A stretch of 64,000 bases of DNA, taken from positions 22,181,501 through 22,245,500 of the forward strand of contig NC_086028.1 in assembly GCF_036323735.1 (NCBI RefSeq), given 5' to 3'. This DNA is from Rattus norvegicus. Its lineage: Eukaryota; Chordata; Mammalia; Rodentia; Muridae. The notes beneath the pieces were generated by a model. That model saw only the letters and a program-made list of their open reading frames with translations, was not told the DNA's origin and searched no databases. The position numbers and the translations under genes were made by a program. Below, one piece after another: positions 25,285-34,514 of this stretch; within the stretch, counting starts at the first letter, position 1; the number at the start of each line of letters is the position of its first letter.

Positions 25285-27314
25285 CATCAGTGATGCCAAC
25301 AAGCCACAGAAATACTATCACAGAGAGCCACGTTAGAGTAACGCAAATACAGCTAATTGAATAGTAGCACTGCTTGCCACAGAGTCGAAAACATGGATGT
25401 GTTTAATAGTTTAACACAAAAATAACTGAGCATTCTTGAAGTTGCCAGGAAACTAGAAGTACACAGAGGGTTTGGGGTGGAGAAACAAACCGAAATAAGA
25501 TAAAACAAAGAAAATAACTCTGCAGGAAAGAAACGTGTTCCTTAAATAAACATACTCCTGCTCTTCATAGGTAGCGAAGCTGCTGAAATGGAAGCTAATT
25601 GTGATGTTTGTATTTAAACGTGTGCTTTGAATAGGCAACAATTACATAATTTTGCACCACGGACCCATCAGAAGAAGACCTCTGCCTGCTTTGTCATCTC
25701 TTAGTGCCCATGCCTGTAAGTGTTGTGGACTGCTACTCTAGCTGCTCTGTGCGGGCTGCACTGTCCTGGATATGGTCACAGGAGGAAGCTAGTAGGTGGC
25801 TTTAGAAACCTTACAATCAGAGGACTGCGATTCATGATGTGAATGCAGTTTCTCTCTTGAGGGTTCATACAAGCAAATACTCCGCTCGAAAACTGTTCTG
25901 AATGAATGGAAGTGGACTGGTTTTTGCTTCCAACTTAATCAAAATGGTAAACTTAAGGGCCCACAAAAAAATATTTTTACATGGCAATCTTGCTCTCTAA
26001 AGAGAGTCCTGAATAAGAGGTGCTCCCTTTCGAATAAGACGCCTCCTTTTTATTAGAAGGACACAAAGGCAGAAATAAGGTTCAGATCTCAGGAATCTTG
26101 TGAATGGCTTTTGTCAACCCCAGGGGGAACAGAACAGGTGAATCTGCATGGTGGTTTAAGGTCGGTTTTTCTCTTACCTAAACCGGAGCCCGAAGAGTTG
26201 ACTTAATTTACAACTGCTGCCCCTTTTCACTCCTGAGTATACTATGCTGCCTTCTGCAGTTCTCACAACACCAGCTAAGTTTGCATCAAAGCAAAGTTTA
26301 AGGGTACTGCTGAAATCCAAGCTTCCCACACACCTAGGCAGCCTGCTGCTCTGGAGATGACCACCTTACAATAGAGGCAGTCTTCGTGACAGAATAATAT
26401 TCTCCCTGTGCAAAACACAGTGCCTTGGAGGATCTCCTCACCTGAGTTTAGAGCTTGTGCATCTGGATGTGATAACATACCAGCACTGTCCCCCCTTTTT
26501 GCCTTACAGTTTCCAGGTACCAGTTCATTTCTCCCTGGCTTAGAAGAAATTTTACAAGCCCCAAACCCCCTTCCTTCTAAATCCCTGATTTGCCTTTATT
26601 TATTGACCCTTCAATTTTTCTTCTGAAAAACTTAAGGGAATGAACAAGGAAGACAAATGAAATATCTTAACTTCTTATAGCCCTCTAAAGGTCTCAAATT
26701 ATTTGACTGCATCAAAGAACTATTAAATGTGCTATTAAAAATAATGTTGAACATGGATCCTGGCAGCAAGGGCAACGGAGTGAATTCTGTTTCTTTTCTT
26801 TCTTTCTTTCTTTTTTTTTTTAAAGAAAAGAGTAAGGGTCCAATTTGCATGCATTATGCTGGCTATTTTAAATAATTTCATTCCATGTATACAGCAGAAA
26901 CTATTCTCCCTCTCCTCATTTGACAAGATGCCACTTCAAGTAAAAGCTGAGAAAGGGCTGGTCTGAGGTTAGCAAGCCCTGTATGTCTCACAATTTAGAA
27001 TAAAACAATACCAGCATCCTCCCTGCTTCTTCAAAGCCCTAAATTTATTAGTAAGTAAATTTAGCCATGGCTCAGTCAGTAGAATAGAGGATGCACCGAG
27101 CCACTTATCTGTTTATTATCCTTGCAAGCTACACGAAAAGCCATATCTATTATTGCTTCCTGCAAATCCACAGCAATGTAACGCAAAACATCATTTTTAA
27201 GAAATTCTCTTTCGGAATGCCAAGGATTCTTCCTGCAATTTTGAATATTTAAGCCAGCGTGTACCGTACAGTAGGTCTGGAATCACTGACATCGGTCACG
27301 CTGTTAAAACTGAG
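25285..27314. other. Repeat-poor DNA flanking the CpG island on its left
   Basis: No transposon is recognised over 2 kb except a TTTC/T-rich tract at 26,790-26,822. No exon is recognised. If the minus-strand first exon at 27.8-28.1 kb is real, this is the beginning of its first intron. Confidence 0.45.
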
Positions 27315-27539
27315 TCAAAACGCCTTGTAATCCCGGAGAGCGATAACCTTAAACATCAATGCAATGTTAAAAATGAATCCTAAAAGAATCCCTATAATTG
27401 CGATGAACATTAGAGAGAAAGCGGCAAGTCCTTCTGCAGGGAAATAACAGGCGACTCTACCAATCTTTCCCCTCCCCACCCCCAAACTCATGCAACTAAT
27501 GATGACCTCCCGAAGTGCCGAATTTAAATGTTCCAGCAT
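27315..27539 (-). other. Short minus-strand open frame with a hydrophobic C-terminal segment, unverified
   Basis: A 74-codon minus frame ends in a strongly hydrophobic stretch (FSLMFIAIIGILLGFIFNIA) followed by a charged tail ending DYKAF. It fits a single membrane-spanning helix. An internal ATG in the same frame would give a 31-residue peptide. A splice-acceptor-like TTATTTCCCTGCAG precedes the hydrophobic part. I recognise no protein family. The position, within 300 bp downstream of the putative minus-strand donor, would place it inside an intron, which argues against it. A chance frame is the default reading. Confidence 0.15.
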
Positions 27540-27759
27540 TCATCTGAGGATGAAGGGAGAAAAGAAAAATACACAGAAAACCATGAAACAAGTTGCAAAC
27601 TGCACAAACGCAAGGCAAGGGAGAGAGAACTGCAGCGATTCAGGAGCGATTGCAGAATGAAGAGCAACAGAAAGGAAACGGGGAAGAAAGAAAGGAAAAA
27701 AAAAAACAAGAGGGAAAAAAAGCCTTAAGCATTAAAGAGTAAGAAGTGAAAAACATTTA

Positions 27760-27760
27760 C
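27760..27760 (-). other. Putative splice donor (first intron base)
   Basis: The plus strand reads CATTTAC|CAGCAG; its complement is CTGCTG|GTAAATG. It matches the mammalian donor at +1 to +4 (GTAA), with G at -1. It is the best donor on the minus strand at the island edge. Confidence 0.4.
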
Positions 27761-28090
27761 CAGCAGCTCGGTCAGTAGCTTCGCTCCCTGACACCATCTA
27801 CATAGAGAGAGAACTTAGCCTAGAGTCTTCGGTCCCAGCTCGCTTTGGAGCAAAATTCCTTCACTTCGAGGGGGCAACACACACCCTCCAGAAAGAGAGA
27901 GAGGGAAAGAAGGGGGAAAAAAAATAATCCCAAAGACCTAGCCAGGCTTTCTCCCTCCTCCCTCTTACCCGCCCCCCGGACTCCCCAAACGGTGCTCGCT
28001 GCTTCTGCACAGTTCAGGCTTTGCTGCGGAGGCGCCGCTGCCGCTGCTGCCGCGGCTGCCGCTGCTGCCGCTGCCGCTGCTGCTGGAACT
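27761..28090 (-). other. Candidate minus-strand first exon (5'UTR-like), gene unidentified
   Basis: Read on the minus strand, the edge of the CpG island runs into ACCGAGCTGCTG|GTAAATG. This is a good consensus donor, with the intron starting at 27,760. Upstream lie a triplet-rich GC tract, a polypyrimidine run and an AT-moderate leader, which is typical of a long 5'UTR. An ATGTAG start-stop (27,803-27,798) and a second ATG (27,797-27,795) occur just before the donor. The second ATG opens 12 codons plus one base to the donor, so the protein could start here in phase 1 or this could be an upstream frame. The transcription start is not determined; the right boundary given is arbitrary. I do not recognise the gene. 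Confidence 0.38.
28032..28086. repeat. Mixed CAG/CGG-type triplet repeat
   Basis: About 18 triplets read GCC/GCT on the plus strand and CAG/CGG on the minus strand, with one CCGCGG interruption. On the minus strand the tract would give Ala, Gln/Arg or Ser/Gly runs depending on frame. It probably lies in a 5'UTR rather than in a coding exon, because the long frames across it start inside the CA repeat. Confidence 0.9.
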
Positions 28091-28218
28091 GCTACTTCAG
28101 AAACGATTAGGAGGAGGACGCCCAAGCACGACCTGAGCCTGCGAGCCACCCAGGACCAATGTGCAACCTGCTCTGGAATCAAACCCATAACACACGCAAC
28201 GCACACCCAGTGGCTCCT

Positions 28219-28384
28219 GCACGCGCACACACGCGCCCGCCCGCGCGCCGCACAGACACACACGCGCGCACACACATATGCACTCGCGCGAGCGCGCGCG
28301 CGCACACATACACAGACACACACATACGCACACATACACACATACACACACATGCAAACACACGCGCACACACGCGCGCACACA
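28219..28384. repeat. Alternating CA/CG purine-pyrimidine tract (Z-DNA-prone)
   Basis: About 165 bp of nearly continuous pyrimidine-purine alternation, including a CGCGCGAGCGCGCGCGCGCA core near 28,286-28,304 with CA/TA/CG flanks. Overlapping frames on both strands are artefacts of the repeat. Confidence 0.93.
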
Positions 28385-28870
28385 GAGGCGCGGAGCTCCG
28401 CTCTACAGCCGCCCGCCCTCCCGCGCTGTCCCTCCGTGGGAAGTGAGAGCCAATCCCCGGCCCCTAGCGCGCATACAGGCCCGGGCTGGGTTGGTGCCTT
28501 TCGAGCTGAGGGGTAGCGAGCCCCGGAAAGGGCTCTTGGCTGGGAAAGAGGGGCGCTAGGGGCACGTGTACCCCTTTGTCTGCAGAGACACCCCCGCCCC
28601 CCTCTCCCAGCCGGGCGTTTCCAAGAGCAGAAACTGCGCGCTAAGCCCGGGCCTCATAGAGTTCAGTTCGGTTCTGGGCTTGTCCCGGGCAGGCCCGGTT
28701 CCCTAGCTGCACGCACCGAGGACTGCTCTGCTAAACCCGATGCACCACTGCTGCACCCGGGGCTCTGCGAACTAGGGAGCATCGCCAGCCTACGCATCCT
28801 GCGGGCTCCGGGAGCCTGCCCCGGCTCGCGAGCATGCCCAGTGCTCCGCTGGACCCAGACCGTTCCTTCC

Positions 28871-30189
28871 AGGGTTAGGAATGCAGAGCGAAGCAGAGGA
28901 GAGGGCAGAGCCTAGGGAAGGCAGGGTTTCCCCCGAGCTTCTCAGCTGCAGACATGCCTACCCTGGCTTGCCAGGTGGTGGCCCTAAACCTGCCCCCGAG
29001 GGCGCTAAAAGAGGGAAGCGAGGCTTCCAAGCCTCAGAAAACAGTTTCTTTTCTGTTTGACAGAAAGAGAATTCCAAAGAAACGACTGATTCAGTTTCAG
29101 AATAATTGGGGGGAAATGCAGCAGGACCTGGCAGTTACACTAGTAACAACAGCTAAACCTGAACTGCCTGGTTGCCATGTGCAGGCTCATGCTGTGCGCT
29201 GCCCATGAATTATTTGATTTTATTCAATCCAGATACTGTACGGTTAACCCAAATGCAAATGGGGCCCCAGTATACTAGACCAAATGCCAGTCAATTATAA
29301 CTGGATGCCTCCCTAAATCTAAACTCCGGGTCTGACTCAAAGCCACTGGAGGGAGAATGCAGCACATCTTTGAGCCCTGGGCATTTCCACTAAGGGGAAG
29401 GCCTGGTGGACGGCTGGTGATAGCATTTTTCTGGCCCCTAGCTGCACCTGGCTGGCCTCCAGCAACACACAGACCTTGAAAAACTACATGCCTGATTTCT
29501 GCCAGTGTTTTCATAGCAATGACATCAATGCTGCTTATGGCTTGGCTGAGTAGTATGAGTCCTTTCCTACACTGTACACAAGAGACCAAGACCCAGAGAG
29601 GATGTTACCTTCTTTCCACAACAGGAACAAGGATGTGGTTTACCACAACCCAAGGATCAGGCTATTTTGGCTGAAATGTGTTTCATTCTTAATTGCATCC
29701 CGGATAAAGCCATGAGACACAGACCTAGTATTTTAATTTCATTCAGTAAACAGGGCAATTTTTCTACTAGCGTTTTTTTTTTTTCTCCCTTCGAGGCTCT
29801 GTCTTAGAGGTGACAGAAGATGACAGACACCCTGCCTGTATTCTTTGAGTTCACATTCTAGCAAGAGGTGATCCTATGCTTGTGGTGCTAATGAGAAACA
29901 TATGCAGAGAGCTTGTTAGGAGCGTCTTCCAAACCTTGCCTTCATCTCGAAAACTCATATTTATCCTTCATGCTCAAGAGAGACCTGTGATCTCTCTTGC
30001 CAGGGCAAACGTTCCTTATTATAAGTTTTCGTTTAAAATATTTTGTAGGTATTTTTTCACTTGTGATATGGCATACCTTTTAAGTCCTTTAACAAACTCT
30101 TCGGACTGTAAGCTTCATGGTGGGAGGAAGGAATCAACTCTTATTCTCCAATTAAGCCCCAGATGACGGCAGATGCTCCCCCCACCCAC
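28871..30189. other. Single-copy DNA right of the CpG island
   Basis: CpG density falls away after 28.87 kb. A plus frame at 28,954-29,208 starts with an ATG and contains a CAG|GTGGTG donor-like word at 28,972-28,979, but no domain is recognised. It is a weak candidate for divergent transcription. An 18-nt T run lies at about 29,767-29,784. No other feature. Confidence 0.4.
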
Positions 30190-30231
30190 AACCACCTCAC
30201 GCCAACCACCTCACGCCAACCACCTCACGCC
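30190..30231. repeat. Three perfect 14-bp tandem units
   Basis: AACCACCTCACGCC is repeated exactly three times (30,190-30,203, 30,204-30,217, 30,218-30,231). Each unit contains one CpG. Confidence 0.97.
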
Positions 30232-30264
30232 ACTTAAGAAGAGGAATCATTCTTATGGCGTGAA

Positions 30265-30380
30265 CATTTTTTATTGCCATCTAACAAATGAGTAAGTCCA
30301 GAGAGGCTGAGCAGGATGTCCAAATCCACAGGAGTAGCAGAGAAGGACCCTCACTCTGCTCTGCCCCCTGCTAAAGTCCG
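30265..30380 (-). repeat. MIR fossil
   Basis: TTATTGCCATCTAACAAATG, then CCAGAGAGGCTGAGCAGGAT and CAAATCCACAGGAGTAGCAG match the reverse complement of MIR (TTATCCCCATTTTACAGATG, AGAGAGGTTAAG, AAGGTCACACAGC). Confidence 0.5.
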
Positions 30381-30539
30381 CATGGCTAAGATCCAGGCCA
30401 AGCTGCCTCTCCTGTCACTCAGTAATGAAATTACATGAAAGGGCTTGAGGGAAGTAAGGGAAATCCAGGATTGTGTTACGGAGAACTACAGAGGCAAACA
30501 GTTCAACATAGTAAGCAGTAATAAGGCAGGAACTAAGGT

Positions 30540-30700
30540 AATTGTAATTCTGAGCCTCCACCAAACACCAGGCGCTACAATGTTAACTTGTCAGCCATTC
30601 TGTACAGGTGCTAGTGCTACTATTTGAGAGATGAAGAAACCGAAGGGCCTTATGACTGGCAAAGGTACTTGATTGGAAACCCCAAAGGAGACAAGACACA
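30540..30700 (-). repeat. MIR fossil (tentative)
   Basis: CACCAAACACCAGGCGCTAC and CTACTATTTGAGAGATGAAG, AAACCGAAGGGCC resemble the reverse complement of MIR (CTATGTGCCAGGCACTG, TACTATTATTATCCCC, GATGAGGAAACTGAGG). Same orientation as the neighbouring copy. Confidence 0.4.
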
Positions 30701-30934
30701 TTAATCTCACACCTGAGCACCCCCAATGACCCTTTTCCATCTACCAAATGTCTTATGAGTAAATGGCGAGTTGGAATTTGAAACGAGGTTTATCGAACCA
30801 GAACCTCAGAGCTGCCTGGGGTTGCAGGTCGAGTCTGCCGTGTTTGCTGCTTAACAGGGCTGTGGTGCCTGGGTATATTTGTGTTCCCCAACAGGAAGAT
30901 CACCACAGGTGCTCTTCTTCTACCATTAAAGCTC

Positions 30935-31035
30935 TAAAGCATCAGAGGCTCAGAGACTTAAGAGTTGTCTCCCACAGGACACGGCCATCCCAGAAGGCAG
31001 TTAGATTTTAAATGCAGGCCTCTCTTACTTCGTTG
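30935..31035 (-). repeat. MIR fossil
   Basis: AGAGGCTCAGAGACTTAAGA, CACAGGACACGG and TTAGATTTTAAATGCAGGCC follow the reverse MIR order (GAGGCACAGAGAGGTTAAG, GGTCACACAGC, GATTTGAACCCAGGC). Confidence 0.5.
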
Positions 31036-31460
31036 AGGTTAGTGGCTCCCATTATTCTGTGTGGCAGAGGCATTGGCCAATGTGTTCCAGAGGCTTTTGG
31101 CTGGAGAACAGGGAAGTTCTCCCTCACCCAAAGAGGAAGCTCTGTGCACCATCCTTCCTGGCTGCAACCATCTAGGTTCCACTTTTAGTTGGCCTCGTCC
31201 CTCTGCCTTTGCACGTAAGAAATTGAGTACAAAGTCTCACTGCTCTGCTGGTCACTTGCACAAACCACAGGAAAGAGAAAAGGTGCATTTTTGTACAGCT
31301 TTGCCGGCAGCAGAAGGTTAAGAATACTCGGGGACAAAGAGAAGGTTTGATTACAAACAGAAACCTTTTGTTATATACCTTTGCATTTGGGAGGGCTACT
31401 TCACAATGGGGTTGGTGCGTGGGCCTCGGCAGGGGTTACTAACCTGTGTAAGTCAGTCTT
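31036..31460. other. Single-copy DNA
   Basis: A plus frame at 31,061-31,321 has no recognised domain. No repeat or regulatory element stands out. Confidence 0.4.
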
Positions 31461-31576
31461 AAGACTAAGATTCTTGGGGTTGAGGATTTAGCTCAGTGGT
31501 AGAGCACTTGCCTAGCAACCACAAGGCCCTGGGTTCGGTCCCCAGCTCCGAAAGAAAAAAAAAGACTAAGATTCTT
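31461..31576 (+). mobile_element. ID (BC1-type) SINE with 15-bp target-site duplication
   Basis: The body (31,476-31,551) is the tRNA-Ala-derived ID sequence (TTTAGCTCAGTGGTAGAGCA, CTTGCCTAGCAA, GGGTTCGGTCCCCAGCTCCG), followed by an A-rich tail to 31,561. It is flanked by a perfect AAGACTAAGATTCTT duplication (31,461-31,475 and 31,562-31,576). The retained duplication indicates recent insertion. The Pol III A box and B box are present. Confidence 0.97.
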
Positions 31577-32149
31577 AGATCTTAAACAAAAATATTGCTC
31601 TCTATTTTATTCTTTCCCGTATCTCTTGTATCCATCTCCAGGTTTTTATCCTTTAGGTACCCTAGCTACACACCCACAAATAATGTGCACTCAGTATACA
31701 TACGTCACAGCTGCAGATGTGTGCATTTGACTATACATGGATCAGTCCCTAAGTGCGGATTTATTACTATTTATTTATTTATTTTTTTTTTTGCAATTGT
31801 TTGGCTTCTGCCTTGCCCTTCACTAAAGTTCTATGAGTGAAGTAGGTCCAAAGAAAAGAGTAAGCACAAGCCCCTCTCCTCTTCTTTCTCAGGAATAAAT
31901 ATATTCACAACAGAATGCTTCAATGGGTAGTAAGGTCCCTGGGATTCCTGATAAGGCCTTCCTGTGTATCTGTTAGGTTGATTTTTGTCATGGGGCAGCA
32001 GAAGGTTTATTCGTGCTGAGAATAATTCATTAAGAAAACCATGAAGGGCAGCCTGCAAGGAAACACTCTTGAACACTTGAAGTGTTTCTTAGCTCTGTAC
32101 TCTGGCAAAAAGATATAGATTTCCAAGCCTTTTGGAAAAGTCATTTGTA
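31577..32149. other. Single-copy DNA with T-rich tract
   Basis: TATTTATTT plus a run of T lies at about 31,758-31,792. Small frames at 31,595-31,840 and 31,831-32,076 are not supported as genes. Confidence 0.4.
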
Positions 32150-32529
32150 TTGGTTAATATTGTCAAGCTGACAGCATATACAATCCACCTAAAAGTATTT
32201 GAACAACCTTGAGGGATTACCTAACTGTACTATCCTCTGGCAATGTTTGTGGGGGCGTTTTCTTGGTAAGGTTAATTGAAGTAGGAAGACCCACTCTAAA
32301 TGGGGGTTTTATGTGATCATGGAGTAGAAAAAGAATTTAGCAGCAATAGGTATTACTGGTTACCTCCCGCCTGTTGAAGCAATGGGACTAAGCCTCCTCT
32401 CCAGGGCCCTCTCCATGATTCCTACCCGTGATGAACTGTATCCTCAATCTGTGAGCCAACACTAACCCCTTCCGTAAGTTTCTTCGATCCTCTGTTCTAC
32501 TGAAGCCTGGAGGAAAGTGACTAACACAT
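32150..32529 (+). repeat. Rodent interspersed repeat, LTR/MaLR-like (family uncertain)
   Basis: TTGGTTAATATTGTCAAGCT at the start, GGTTAATTGAAGTAGGAAGA, CCACTCTAAATGGGGG in the middle, and GATGAACTGTATCCTCAATC, TGTGAGCCAACACTAACCCC, GTGACTAACACA at the end match a common rodent repeat whose 3' end resembles MaLR LTRs. No coding capacity. Confidence 0.55.
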
Positions 32530-34189
32530 ATTGTATAACATTCTAAAGCTCAGCCTGTTAATATAGATCACCGTCATTATCCTTCATGTGACTCTGGGGT
32601 GAGATACAAATTCTCCTCCACACTTTATTGATGCAGAGTCAGAGGACTGGAAAGAGCAGAGCTTGAAAGCCAAGTGAAGCAAGTCAGGTTGAGAGGCAAG
32701 TTTAGGCTTGCAGTGTGCGAAGCTATCTGATGGAGCCTACATTCTGCTACCCGGAACCCCTGACATCCCTTCACACTGGACATGGGACACAGGACGGGTG
32801 GAATGGAGTGACGACTTGGGCTTATCTGCACTCAGTGTGAACAACAATTCATGACATGATATCAGTCTTCTTCAAAAATGCCTGCAGTATGTTACCCTGT
32901 ATGACGAAGCAGAATTTGGTAGATCTGGTAGACGACCAACATGACGAGAGTCTGTTGGATGGCAGTAATCTGTGGGAATCAAACTGATATTAAAGCAAGG
33001 GTTTCTGTCCCTTCTTGGATGAGCCTTTAATCCCTTTGTGTTGGAAAGTGTTGGAGTGCACTTCTCCACCATTCCTCAGGCCATTCATTCAACAGAGACA
33101 GGCTCGGCCACCTCCCAGATTCTCCATTTCCACAAGGGTGCCCAGGAAGATGCATACTTTTATAACAATGGCGGCTGTAGATGTTATAATGAACTGAGTA
33201 CTTTTAAATGGCTGCCATGTGTCATGTTTGTTCCCATTACCTTAAACATCTCTTATAAGAGTTGGGATTTGGTAAGTGTTATGCTTTCCTGCTTTGATGA
33301 GGAATGAGGGGAAACTCTTGGGAATGTGGTCCCAAGCAGCCATATCAATCTGATGCTGTGGCGTTCATCCACGTGTTCCAATGTTTGCATTGTTGTACAG
33401 AGTGCCTTGTAAAGAAAGAGATAGCTGATGAATATTGGCCATGAAACTGAAAGGTAGAGATTGTGTGCAGCATCTTTTATGATACTAATATATTTTTCAA
33501 AAAAATCAGTAAGATAGAGAAAAAAACAGTGTCTAAGCCGATCATATAAACATAGAAGTATCTGACTTTTAATTTGGGAAAAACTCCCACCCCCATACAC
33601 TTATCCAAAACCTATTATTTTAATTTTATGCAGCATTCTAACAAGTTACAAGCCCATGGGGAATTGAAAGACAAACGGTAAACCCCTATTATTAGAAAAT
33701 TAATAACAGGAAGAAACTGAGATTAAGAAGACCAAATTTAAATGTTTTATAAGATGTTTGAAAGTTTTAATTCATAAGCAGAAAACCTCCAACATGCCAC
33801 ATTTTTAGGGAGTTTCTGAGTACCCGAAGTTATAATAGCATAGGATATCACATGATTTTAATGACATTGACTTTAAATCTGTGCTTTAATGCCTATCGCA
33901 TGTGACAAAAATAAAGTCTGTATTCTCAGCCTATCATTCCAGCTGTCTATGAGATGGCAAAAACTCACATATGTGTTTCCTCCCATAAGAAATACTATCC
34001 GGCCTAGTGTTGGTTTGAGTTCAGAAAGGATATAGGCTGGTTTGTATCCAGTAGGTCTCAGAAAAGGTTTGGAGACCATTAGTAAGATGTTTGACATTGT
34101 ATTGACTAATGAGATTAGTCACTAATGGCTAATAATGATAGGAACAGGTATAATACTATGAAACCTATGCATTCCCAGAACATATAGCC
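32530..34189. other. Single-copy DNA with possible MIR scrap
   Basis: The segment at 33,185-33,260 (TGAACTGAGTACTTTTAAAT, TGCCATGTGTCATGTTTG) may be an antisense MIR 3' half. A minus frame at 33,253-33,600 (115 codons) is Phe/Leu/Tyr-rich with no recognised domain. No gene is supported. Confidence 0.4.
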
Positions 34190-34446
34190 TAATCATATTC
34201 CCTAACTCATGTTCCACATCCATTGTCCTACATCTACACCCTAGCTGAAGCCATTGTCTCCAACATAACTGCCCTTTCTTCGGTCTTCTTTCCCTAGCTT
34301 ATTTTGCCACCAACTAGTATTTCTCCTCTTTATTCCCACAGGCCAGTTCCTCTTTCAATATTCAACTGACGGGCCATTTACTCTAGGAAGCCTTCTCCTG
34401 AAGTCCCACTCAGAGAGCCCTTCCTTTAATGCTTCCTGAAGACCCT
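34190..34446 (+). repeat. L2-like fossil (tentative)
   Basis: TATTCCCACAGGCCAGTTCC, TTTCAATATTC, then AGGAAGCCTTCTCCTGAAGT, CCCACTCAGAGAGCCC follow the L2 order (CTCAGGGCC..CTGTTCCC, AGAGAGGCCTTCCCTGACC). Weak match. Confidence 0.38.
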
Positions 34447-34514
34447 CTGTTCACCATGTCTCCCTTACATTAATATTACTCTGTTCACCATGTCTCCCTT
34501 ACATTAATATTACT
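34447..34514. repeat. Perfect two-copy 34-bp tandem duplication
   Basis: The 34-bp unit starting CTGTTCACCATGTCTCCC (34,447-34,480) is repeated exactly at 34,481-34,514. The absence of differences implies a recent duplication. Confidence 0.97.

Larger units (their letters stand above)
27960..28870. promoter_or_regulatory. CpG island, probable promoter
   Basis: This is the only stretch in the window with sustained high GC and dense CpG. It contains GCCGC triplets, long CG/CA alternation, CGCGGAGCTCCG, CCCGGGC words, and an E-box-like GGCACGTGTACC near 28,561. No TATA box is evident on either strand at an obvious distance. Such islands usually mark promoters of broadly or developmentally expressed genes. 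Direction is inferred as minus from the donor at 27,760; divergent transcription to the plus side cannot be excluded. Confidence 0.7.

Noticed and set aside
27820..28559. Frames of 64-223 codons with poly-Ala, Thr/His and Cys/Val runs across the CpG island
   Set aside because: Starts and most residues come from the CA/CG and CAG/CGG repeats. No conserved domain, and opposite strands are equally open.
30190..30231. Short regular repeat as a CRISPR-like array
   Set aside because: The units are directly adjacent without spacers, and the DNA is mammalian.
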